Assembly: GCA_019802505.1 (NCBI GenBank)
Contig: JAFMOC010000002.1
Span: 3,219,501-3,283,500, forward strand
Direction of reading: 5' to 3'
DNA length: 64,000 nt
Source: Corydoras sp. C115
Taxonomy: Eukaryota; Chordata; Actinopteri; Siluriformes; Callichthyidae
Below, piece by piece: positions 26,201 through 39,069 of this stretch; the first letter of the stretch is position 1, and every line of letters starts with the position of its first letter. Below the pieces are notes generated by a model that was not told where the DNA came from, did not search any database, and saw only the letters and a list, made by a program, of their open reading frames with translations. A program made the translations under genes and the position numbers.

Positions 26201-29200
26201 GGGCGCCCCTCGCTGGGCACACACTCAATCACTCACACAGACACGCACATAAACACACTTTATATGGGGCAATTTGGAGAATTCAATTGACTTGATCCAT
26301 GTTTTTGGACTGTGGGAGGAAACCGGAGAACATGGGGTGAACATGGAATCTCCAACCAGATTGGGAATCCCTAGCGCTGAGAGGTGAACGTGCTAACCAC
26401 TAAGCCACCGAGCCTCCCCAATATTCCAAACATACAAATCAATTTTAAAAAGTAAGTATTGAACAAGTACTGAACATGAAGAGGAAGTACAGGAAGAAAA
26501 GGCAGTGCAGAAAGGCATGAAAAGCCAACTGAAATCATTATTTAAAAACAATTCTGACACATTAGTGGATATAAAACCAGCAAGTTCAGTCCTAAGTAAT
26601 GGTCTATAAAAAATTATATAGCACTTTTTACAAGAGAACATTGTCACAAAGCAGCTTTATTGAGTTAAAAGCCTTTAAACCCCCAAAAAGCAAACTGAAG
26701 CAACAGTGGCAAGAAAAAACTCCTTGTTATTTTAAGGATGAAACCTTGGGAGGACCAAGGCTCAGTGGGGGACTAATCCTCCTTGAGCAGCCGGGCAGCA
26801 TCAACAGTATAGGACAGCCATGTACAGATTGTGTCGAGATCAAGTGAGCGCAGGTGGCCATAGCAAATCGAAAAACTCCTAACAACTGGAAAACTATATG
26901 TAAGTCTATTGAGGGCATCCTGTAGGTCCATCCAGGTTCCATCCAGTAATCGTCGTAGCTGCAGTCCTTAGGCAGAGCCATGGATGAAGATCTGACTACA
27001 CTTAGAGGAAACCGTCCACACCTAAAAAGAAACTGACAAGAAAAGCAGTTAGAGCTGATAAATTACAGCATTTAAGTAATAAGTAATTGATTGACACTCT
27101 GGCATAACTGACTAGAGCAGCATAACTAAAAGGTTCAGATACTGCAGACTCTACTTAGTTGAGTCCCTATTCCTATTAATGATGAGCTGGATGAAGAAGA
27201 AACGCCAGCACGTACTGATCCCAGATTACTAACCCAACACTGCCAAGCCTGAGATCTACACAGTTAATTAAATGCAAAATTAAATAAATGTGTTTTTAAT
27301 CTACTTTTAAAGATTAATAATGATTCAGAATCACGAACAGTAAATGGAAGGCTATTCTCAGTTGAGGAGCCTTGTGGGAGAACGCTCTTCCACCAGCAGT
27401 AATTTTATTTATTCTAGGAGCTAAAAGTAAACCAACACCTTGAGATGTGAGCCCACGTGTTGGCTTATACAATTGAATCAGTTCACTCAGATACTGTGGA
27501 GCTCGATTATGTACAATTTTATGTTATCAATAAAATTTTGTACTCAATACGAAACTTAACTTGTAGCTAGTGTAAGTTTGATAACACAAGACTGATGTGA
27601 TCAAACTTCCTGGTTGTAGTTAAAACTCTAGTTGCAGCATTTTGCGCAAGTTGTAATTTATGTAATGATTTATTAGAACATCCAGTCAAAAGTAAATTAT
27701 ATTCATTAATCAATTAAACTTGAGGTAATAAAAGCATGAATTTGTTTTTTCTGTATCTTGGAGGGAGAGAATATTTTTTAGCTTCGAAACGTTATGAAGG
27801 TGAAAAAATGCAATTCTAGTAATATTGATAATGTGCTTCGTAAAGGAGAGATCTGAATCAATAATGACACAGAGATTATTTACAGACGAACTTTTTCTGA
27901 TTAAGGAGTTATCAAGGTTTAACACAGTGTTCGAAACTTTGTTAATTTTGTCCTTGGGTCCAACTATTAGAAACTCAGTTTTATCAGAATTTAGTAGGAA
28001 GTTTTTTGACATCCATATTTTAAATTCTTGGATGCAGTCCCCGAGCTTACTGATTGAACAAACATCATTAGGGTTAGCTGAAATGTATAACTGTGTAGTA
28101 TCATCTGCATAAGAGTGAAAACTAATTCCATTACGAATAATTGATCCCAATGGAAGCATATATAGGGCAAATGGAAGTGGACCCAGAACTGACCATTGCG
28201 GAACACCATATTTAACTTTAGCAAGATCAGAACATCGGTTGTTAACACAGGTGAATTGATATCGATCTGTCAGATAGGATTTAAACCACTGGAGTGCAGA
28301 TCCTGTAATGCCCACAGTGTTTTCTAATCTATTAACCAAGATGTTATGGTCTATAGTGTCAAAGTCATCTGGTTGAACACAATTTTTTCTAGGTTATGTA
28401 ATTAATGGTTTAATGAAGACACACGTAAGATTTTTGGGGACAACCTATTTTAGGTGATTAATTTATAATGTTTATTAAAGGCTCTGTAACATTTGGCAGG
28501 AGGTCTTTAAGCAGGTTTGTAGGTATTGGGCCTTACAGACAGGATGTTGTCTTTGATTGTGTAATTAATGAGACAAGCTCTTTTTTTTAGATATGGGGAT
28601 AAAGGTATTTGGCTGTTGTACTATATTATTTTCTCTACCACTAGATTTTTCAGTAACTGGTGAGTGTTGATTATTGATTACGGTACACGATGCATTACAT
28701 GATTTAAGTGTCTTATGTTTTCAATTTTATCACTAAAGAAATTCATAAAAGCATTGCTGCTGAACTGTGAGTGAATCTGTGAATCTGACAGGAGCACTCC
28801 AAGTTAGTTTGGCAATGGTACTAAAGAGGAATCTTTGGTTGTTTTTGTTGTTCTCTATTAATTCGGAATAATATTTAATCATAGCTGCATTTAGTGCATG
28901 TTTATACTCATACTGTCCTATCATTCAACCCTAAATAGCTCTAATTTAGTTTGTCTCCATTTACGCTCTATGGTTCTAGACACCATTAAGTGCTGTACAT
29001 ATTCACCATGTGAATATAGTCTCGTCAGATGAGACCAAACTCATTTCTTTGGAGTTGTGCAGTGGAAACACACATTATGGTACAGTTTTTCATCATATGA
29101 TTCAAGCATATAATTAATTAAAGGATGAATTAAGGACATACTTGGACATTCTTGATTAGAATTTGCAGCCATTTACCAGGACACCGAAGTTAAAATGAGG

Positions 29201-32200
29201 GTGGACATTTCACAAAAAAATTATCCCAAACAAACAGCCAAGTAAAGTCTGAACTCTCAAGCTGTACACTCCTAAACCGGGGGAATATTTCAAGTAAATA
29301 TATGTTCAAGTCCAGACAGATTTTTTGGTTAGCAGCAATGCTCTGCTCTCTTTTAATCCAATCAGAGATTTTCTTTGGGATTTAGGTCAGGGTTCAGTCT
29401 CGGCCGCTCAAAGGCATTCACCTTTCTATTGTTAAGCCCCTGCTTGTTTTTTTGGCTGTGTTTAAAATAGATTTCATAGTGAAAAAAAACATTAATTATC
29501 GTTAGCTGCATTGCAGAGGGACCCGTGGTTTGTACTTGTAATAAAAAATAAAAAAAATAAAAAAAAATACAGCAGTAAATGTATGCTACACGGAATAACT
29601 ACTATAAAGCATATTGTTGGAGGCAGTATCATGTTATTTAATTCAGGGGAAATAAATTCTTCCAGGTACAGTCTTGGAAAGAGAACACAGGGATCCAATA
29701 GGTGAGCCAGAAAAAGTGTACTCTAGTGCGACATACTGTACACTTGACGACCCTAGAACCATAAAAAATTCAACCATATTTTCATTCATATTTATGAATT
29801 GAGCAAAGCATTAACACATAGTATAGCAGTTTGGTATGCTCTTGATCCATGGTGCCAAACCTCAGGTCTGGTTCTCTCTTATGGGAGCATCAAACATTAC
29901 AGGGAAGCTTGTCGAAGGGAAGCGACAAAGGGAAGTTTGTCGAAATACAATTTGCAACTGTTCATTCATTCATTCATTATCTCCCGCTTTATCCTCTATT
30001 AGGGTCGCGGTGGGGTTCCCCATGCCCATCCGGGGGAGAACGTCTCGGGCGCTGGGCAGATAGACCCAGGACAGGGCGCCAATCCATCGCTGGGCACACA
30101 CTCACTCACACAGACACACTCTATATGGGGCAATTTTGAGAATTCAATTGACTTGATCCATGTTTTTGTACTGTGGGAGGAAACCGGAGAACCCGGAGGA
30201 AACCCACGCATACACGGGGAGAACATGGAAACTCTACCCAGATGGGGATTCGAACCGGGAATCCCTAGCGCTGAGAGGTGAACGTGCTAACCACTAAGCC
30301 ACCGTGCCGCCACTGCAACTGTTCAATACAGATTAATTAATATACCTACAAAATTAAATTTGTATTAAAAAATATTACTCAAAAAGAGACACCACTTGTA
30401 GATGTTTAGCTTTGTTTACATTTTTATTTACTTGTTTGTTGCGGTGTCAAAAGTATTTCACCATTTGTATTTTACTCTTAGTGAAAAAAATGGCATTGAA
30501 AACCATGGATGGCAATGTTTAATTAATATTTGTAAAACATTTTTCTTCACACTGTATATTAGTGATAATTACATTGTACATTTACCTCTTCTCAGAATCT
30601 GGCCAGGTGCAGAACATGGAACAATGTGGTGAAATGAAAAATGGGAGTGACTCCATGAAGCAAACACAGTCATCCAGTGAACAGTCCCCGGACTCAAGGT
30701 AAGCCAGGCAGTTAAACATTAAACTTGATATCTCCCTAGATAGACTTGAATACGGATATAGATTCAACACCAGTCTGTATGAACTGAAAGTGTACAAAGT
30801 AAAGAAAACGATCCATGTACAAACCTAACCTGTTTGTCCTGTCAGCCCCAAATATCTTTCAAACACTCACAAGAAACTTACTGATAAAGACAGAAAAGAA
30901 AAAGGGGAAGCCTTGATAAAGAATGAAAAACAAGAATGCAATCAGAAACGGGAGAAACACTTCAGTAACCACATAAAAGTGAGCGAGAGGTAAGAGGTTG
31001 CCTGATAATAAAGTAATAAATACAGTCCCAAAGCTTAAGGCACTTTTGTTTTTTTTTTGTTTTTTTAGGTCATGTGTTTCAGACTCAGGTGCTTTATCAC
31101 CCCTTTTGACACCCCCCTCCAATTGTCTTTCTGCAAAAGTAAAAAAAGAAAGGTTAGTTAGGGTTTGTGAATGCGCTCAGAGCATGTGCATGAAAAGACC
31201 TGTAAAAGTTTGCTTTTGCATTATGTCAGCAGTGTTTAGGATTAATCTAAAGGTGCACCACAGGAAAATAAATTGGGTCAAAAACACTTTTACAATTAAT
31301 ACTATTTATATAATAAATACACATATATATATATTATGTAATAAATGTACTTTTTACTTACTTTTATTTACTGATGTTGAAAGCCTAAAATAACAACAAA
31401 TCAATAAATTACCTATAAGTAAATTAGTAGGTTTTACAACAGCATATTAGAACAAGTTAACAAAATATGGAAAAAAAACTATTATTTACATTTACCTTTT
31501 ATTTAATTCATAAATAATTAACTTATATATTTCATTTTTTGTCTGATCAAGTTCATTTTATTTTATTAGTTGTGATGGTAAAGCATTAGATTATTTAGCA
31601 TTGATATCAACTGATTTAGTGTTTTATGTCCCTTGCAAACACAATTTAATATGTTTAACAGAACAGCCTCATAGTTGCTGCATTTTTCATTCCAAAATTC
31701 TGTAGCCTTAGAAATATGTGCAGCATGTGGTTTTGTGTGCCATCCATTGAACCTGTGTGGTAGTGCACGTTGTGGTTATTTTCTTTTTAGTAGTTCTGTG
31801 CTTATGGTAATAAAAATACTATATAATTTTTGTTTCCCTGGTTGCTTGGTGCATATTAGTGTTGTAACATTGATGAATTCTTGAATTTATCCTACTTTTG
31901 TGAAAATTTAAGCCAGTTTATCTCGTATTGTCTTATAAAACATATCTTTATTCTTTCATTCATTATCTTCCGCTTTATCCTATATTAGGGTCGGGGGGGT
32001 GGTGGTTCCCCATGCCCATCCAGGGGAGAAGGTTTCGGGCACTGGGCAGATACACCCAGGACAGGTCACCAATCTATCGCTGGGCACACACTCACTCACA
32101 CATACACGCATGCATACACGCTCTATATGGGGCAATTTGGTGAACTCAATTGACTTGATCCATGTTTTTGGACTGTGGGAGGAAACCGGAGAAACCGGAG

Positions 32201-35200
32201 GAAACCCACACAGACACGGGGAGAACATGGAAACTCCACCCAGATGGGGATTCGAACCGGGAATCCCTAGTGCTGAGAGGCAAACATGCTAACCACTAAG
32301 CCACCGTGCCGCCTCACATATCTTTATATATACCATATCTCATAATACCATTTTTTATACATAATACACGTATTCTTTCATATTACTGTATTAATAATAT
32401 TAAATAGAAATGAGACAACACACACATTTTTCTTAGAAATCACTAGATTCTTATAAATAGTCATTGGTGATATGTATAACTGTTAACCTGGCTTGAGAGT
32501 TTAGTTAGTAATGTGTCCTAAATAGTCAGTCTACATGCAAAGAACCCTATGACACGATGTCATATTATCCAGATGTCATATTATCCAAGAAGTGGTTAAA
32601 TATTTGGATGCTACAAGTTACCATGGCACTTAATTTACTGAGATGAAAGTAGTAGTAGCAGTACCACTGTACACTCACATCCTTATGCAGATTTTGGGAT
32701 TAACATGGTAGCCCACACCACAGAGATCATCTCTGGCACATATTATGCACCTGGATCTTTGCTCCATGTAATTTGACCACAATTGTATCCATTTAATTTG
32801 ATTACTGGTTTGGTTCAGTTATTGTTGCATGTTTCTTGCCATTTAGTTTTTCTGAGCTGTTTTCTAAAATCAATCACACAGGAAAGAGTCATCTGATCTT
32901 TCCCACCGTCCACCTCCAGCTCATATTCGTATTCCTAAAAACCAGCCAGAGGTAAAGAAAGACAGGTTAGTATAAGAGGTTTGAGAAAGTGCATGAAATT
33001 AAGTGTTTTATTAAGGATGACCAAGGTTTTTTTTATATAGAAATGCACTTTTTTTCAGAAGTGAGGGACAAGAATTGTTGCGTTCTACCTCTTCCCAACA
33101 TTCTCACCCTCATCATTCCTCTCCTCCACTCAAGAGACCATCTCTTGAAGCCTCAAAAGAGAGGTTGGAATTTGCTTTTACATACAGTTAGAAGCATTTT
33201 TTTCTGTTGTTGGAGACATGAAACCTTTTGAGGTCTTTTAAAAAAAATTACAAATAGAACTAAAGTGTGACAAAATGATTTAAATCTTGATGAAACTTGT
33301 ACCCTGCATTTGGGTTTTTATGAATGTTGATCTATTCTATTATCATCAGAGCACCACTACTACTTTTGTCACATAGGGTTTTTTAATTTTTGTATTTTTA
33401 ATTTAATCACAACTCCCCCTAAAAGAAATTCCATGCATTAATTCAGCTCTGAAAATATTCCTCTTATGTTTAGATAGGCAGTATGTAATTTGGCCAGAAA
33501 GAAAAATGCTAGTTTTACTATTATAGAAATTCATATATCAGTCAGAATAAAACAGAATAAAAAAAAGTAATATTGCCAATTTGTAGGTTATTATTAATAA
33601 AAAATATAACTTGACTCTGTTTTGTTAAGTATTTAACACACATTAAAAAATAGAAAAACAATGCAGTACTCTTAAAAACATATTTGCATAATCATAAGCA
33701 AAAGACAAAGCAAATATAATTTATCAACTGACTTAATTAATTAGAATTAGTGTTCTAACTGTGGTGAAAACACAAACAGAAAAAGCTCCAAAGTTTTCAG
33801 AGAACTTTGTCAATCATATATTGCATAATTCCATTCTAAATGTTATGTGCACATAATATCAGCAAAACTTACTTGTCTTTGTTATGTCAAACTGAGGTTT
33901 TGTAGAGTCGTTTTATTCTAAATACAAGCAATTTTTCTGTTTTTAATCTCTTGTTTTAATCTCACTGTTTAAAATAACTTAGAAAAAAGACTCCAGATCC
34001 AAATGCTCCACTTCCTCCATTGCCTCTACATTTGCATCCTCCTCCCCAGAAGTCATCTGTGTTAGATATGAAGAAACAGAGGTCAGGGCATGTGTGATGT
34101 GGTTTATTGTACTTTGTCTCGTTTTTGATACAGACAAACCTGTCATATATATGCCAAAATATTATAATTACTTTTTTGCTTGTATTTAATTGCACAGCAT
34201 GTATAACTTTTGTACTGGTGTTTCAGTACATCTATCAGTACTTAATGCACGTTCATGCTAAATTCACCTGGTGAAGAAAAAAAGACATGCAACAACTTAT
34301 AGAGTCAGATTCCATAAGTTGGTACATTAATTACATTATCACTATGGAAGCATACCCCATTGTCACCATTGTATTTTCAAGTATCATACTTAGACATGAG
34401 AATAAACTAGAAATAACAAAGAAATAACTTTTGACAGAATAACATTGATACAACAGTACTTGATTCAATAAAACTGTATCAGTCTCAATTGAGTACAATT
34501 TCACATGAACTCGATAAAAGCATAGCTTAACTTAATTATTAAAGAACAATGAGAGGAAATAAAAAAAAAGTCATAATCTTTAAGTGAAAATTAACTACAC
34601 TATATGAATTTAAGTATTAGGAAACCCCCCTGTTACAACTGCAGGAACTTTTATAACATTACATAAAAGTCTCATGTTCTTTCTTTACAGCTTGTAGAGT
34701 ACAGCTACAGTACATCTTCCACTCCTCTAAAAAGGTTTTCTACATTATTTTGTAATGTGTTTGTGGAATTAGACAGTGATCCAGCAATATTCTGCTACTG
34801 ACTTAATTATATAGATTTTTGGACAAACTATTGTGTGTATATAAAGTATTTATTGTAAACATATTTGCAATTCTAACTTAGCATAACTTGATAAGATATG
34901 CATAACTAATATTTTATTAATAGGTTCAACAATGAAGAACTCTAAATAGCACTTTGAGAATTTTTTTTTTCAAAATAATCATGTAGATGTTGGTCTGTTT
35001 CTATTATTTATTGTATTGTAGAGGGTATTATCTAGTATCCATTATTATCATTTTTATTGAAATTGAAATATAGTTACTGGAATGTAAACACATCTGATAA
35101 ATGACCTAATGTAACTGTATGCAGAGCTAAAATGATGCAATGGCTTGGTTTGTCATGATTAATTGTGTAAAAAGCATCAATTCTTTAAGTTGTTTTCTGT

Positions 35201-38191
35201 GACAGACTGATTTGAACAATCATTTGGTACACACATTTTTTGCAGTGAGTATCTAAGCAACATGAGATATTAACTCACCACTACATTATATACACCTCCA
35301 TGTTTTCAAACTCAGTGCCTATTTACTCAGCTCCACTTATAGATATATTGATGCACGTTGTAGTTTTGCAATTACAGATTATGTAATTGTAGACCAATGT
35401 TTTACAGCATGCTTCTGTACTGTTCTCAAATGCTTAAGACTCCAACAGTGCAGGTATTACTTGTGTGGTGTATGATTCTCAGCACTTTGTATTATTCATT
35501 CTTAATCACTTATCTGGGTGACATGGTGGCACAGTGCTTGAGCTTCCCCTTCAAAACAAGAAGTGTTTGTAAGATGTGGGCACAGGTAATTTTTGAGTGG
35601 AGTCTGCATGCCCTCCCATGCCATTGTGGGTTTCCTCCCGGGTCAAAGACATGTAGTGACAAAGCTATTAATGTACTAATGGCAGTCACTGGCTTGGATA
35701 AAAAAAAATGGTTGCATCAGTAAGGGCAGCAGATTTATAATGTACAAAATCTAGTTTGGAGCTTGTTCAACTATGGTGAACTCTAATAGGAATAGTGGAA
35801 GGAAGAAGATCCTTTAATCATTCTAACACTATCTACAGGGTTCTGGTGGCAGGACTGTAGTTGATGGTATACTGTTCTTAATCCAACAGTGACCTTGAGG
35901 TGTTTAAAAACACCACTACTAAATAACATAGTAAAGGGGACTAACAAAGAATATGGATATAAAGATGGAGAATAGTCTGTAATTGTAAAACACTTTAACA
36001 CTTTTTTGGATGTGGGCAAAAAAAACCTCAAGAGCCACAGTGAGGATGTGCAGATTCCCCACTGAAAGGACCTGTGTTTGCAAAACCTGGGAATCGAACC
36101 CATGACCTTCTTGCTGTGTTGCAGAAGCACTAACTAATTAAATTATACTAAAATTAAATTATACTAAAATATTATGCTTTTGGAATAAACTTCTTAAGTG
36201 TTCAATCATTTTGCCCCAGAAATGGAGCTAAGAAATATTAAAAGCCCAACACTGTCATGACATGCTTGTCTTTTATAGGTGTATATAAACACTTGATGAT
36301 AACAAGTTAATAATTTTTATTTTTTCAGAAAATCAAGTGTGGATCTGGATGCTCCTCTTCCTCATCATCTTCACTCCCCAACACCCACAAAGCGTCCCTC
36401 ATTAGACATGGCAAAAGACAAGGAAAGGTCAGAACAACAGAAGTTATTATATTTTACCTTTATAAAATCTGAGTTAAAGTTTGTTTCCTTTTGGTTTAAA
36501 TATCTTAATAATAATATTTTTCCATATGGTATATTTGCAGAAAAGACACACCAGCATCTAAACAATCTGCCGAACTACCTATATCACAACACAAGAAAGA
36601 CAGGTGATATTTTATTGTTTCAACAATGCCAGTCAAATATAGTACTTAAAACAGCATATTTTATATGTGCACTTATGATTACACAATAAAGCTATTAAAA
36701 AGCTAACTGCTAATTCAGTTTGGTTACATTTTAATAGTACATTATTATAACAAAATGATGGGGTGGCTTGTCTCATAGGTTGAAAGACTAGACAAACACA
36801 CTTTGAACAGAATGTGGTAATAATGCACTCCTCCATTATATCTGTCATTGTTTTTATATGTTGTCAAACTCTGAGATTAACAGTGGCAAAAAGAACATTT
36901 TATATTACATTGATGATAGTACTAAAAATGACATTGTATATTAATTTCGGAGTCCTTGATATTATGTTTGAATTCTTGGGTATGTATTGCTATTCTTTGC
37001 AAATATGAATTACTAAATATTTGGACTCCATATGATGGGGAAAATATAACTTAATATTTATTAGTTATATTTTAATTTTAAACAATTTTGCTTAAACAAA
37101 ATAGGATTCAATAAGCGAGGGCCAAAAATAAGTACACCTTACCAGCTGCATAATATCAAGGATCCATAAGGAGGAAGGAAATTGACTATTTTAAACTGGC
37201 CAACAAAATCCTAAATTTAATCAAATTGAAAATAACTGAAATCTGATATTGCAAAAAGAAACCAATCAAACATTCAGGAGCTTGGCAGGAGCTTTGCTTT
37301 GCTTTAAATATATGAAAGTAACTAGCAGACAGGTGCAAGAAGCTTACAAAAAGCTACAAAATAAGAAAGGCTGTATTGTTGGCAGAGATTTTACATGATT
37401 GTGATCTATTAGAAAAAGGGTCTTTTTGGAAATTACTGCATGTATGTTCACAGGATAACTGTTAACTGTATGTGGACATGGTATACTCCAATTTTTGAAA
37501 ATACTTCATATTCACTTATTTTTGTAATAATAATATTTTAAAAAAATTACAAATAGCATTACACCCACACAAACACACCCTATATGGGGCAAATTGGAGA
37601 ATTCAATTGAACTTAATCCATGTTTTTGGACTGTGGGAGGAAACCGGAGAACCCGGAGGAAACCCATGCAGACACTGGGAGAACATGGAAACTCCACCCA
37701 GATGGGGATTCGAACCAGGAATCCCTAGTCCTGAGAGGTGAATGTGCTAACCACTAAACCACCATGCCACCCAGCATTAATACAGTATGAAAATATTTTA
37801 CATGTGAATCTATACAGAGTGGGCACTGTATTAGGTACACCTTCTTGTTTCTACACTTGTTAGGCCATTTGATCAGTTCAAATACAATTTCAGGATCATC
37901 TGATTATGTGGATCATCTGCCCATGTAAAATGTTTAACAAGTAAATTAATTACCTGTATTAAAACTGATATAAAGTTGAAGGTTTGGTTAAGACTATATA
38001 AATATTTTTTGTTGTTATTTTGAACTTGGACTTTTTTTTTACAGATCTGTAAAATGGATTCTGGTTCTTTAATCATTATTGTGATAAATAATATGTTAAT
38101 ACAATAAATCTCTGTTAGCAGACATTTGGAGGACAGTAAACCACCTAAAAGGCACTCTGGTGAAATAAAGAAAGAGAGGTCAGAATATAAA

Positions 38192-38243
<52 letters not shown>

Positions 38244-38731
38244 GGGCTTATCCAGGACTTGTGTAATAAAGATGCTTAATGTAATTAGTTTTTTTGTCTA
38301 TTTGCAGAAAGGAATCTACAGACTCTAAGCAGGAGCCTATTAAAAAATCCAGCCATGATGGAAAGAGGGGGAGGTCTGACCCAAACCTAGAACATATATC
38401 ATTTATAAACGTTTTCATTGTTTTGTTAGAAATTTTAAATGGAAACTGTTCTATACAGTAGCCAAGAAGTGGAAAACAAATTAACATTATGTACAACCCT
38501 ACAGAGAAACCCTTTAAGTCTGACTGGCGGTTTGTAACTTGTCTCAGCATTTGTAATTTTGGCCTCTAATAGTAAAATTGGTTTTACTTATGTAATTTTG
38601 TTGTACATAATAAGTTTTGCACTTCTCAGCCACTGTAGTTCTAAATGCTTTACTTTTGTAAATGTTCACAGTTTGAACAGTAATTTTTTTAAACAATTTT
38701 GTTCAAGATTCTAATAGACAGTTTTTTTTCT

Positions 38732-38762
<31 letters not shown>

Positions 38763-39033
38763 TGCAGAAATGATTCCAATGATTGTAGATCACTCCAGGT
38801 TCAACCATCAAGTGACACCAAAGCACAAAGGTATCAAAACTAAATGCTTCAATGTGTGTTCCAAGTTGTGATGATTAAAAATGCTTGTTTTTCTCCTAGA
38901 AGAGATTCAGTCAACTCTAAGTCTCACAGCTCCCCATCATCTAAGAAAGTAACAGGTGAAAGGTAAGTGTAACCCATTCATTTACTTGATCACTGTCATA
39001 AATTCCAAAAGATCATTATATGGCCAATGCTGC

Positions 39034-39069
<36 letters not shown>

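Noticed and set aside
27825..28112. 95-codon + frame in tcea3 intron 3
   Set aside because: Antisense to the LINE reverse transcriptase, which has the Y-A-D-D box on the minus strand.
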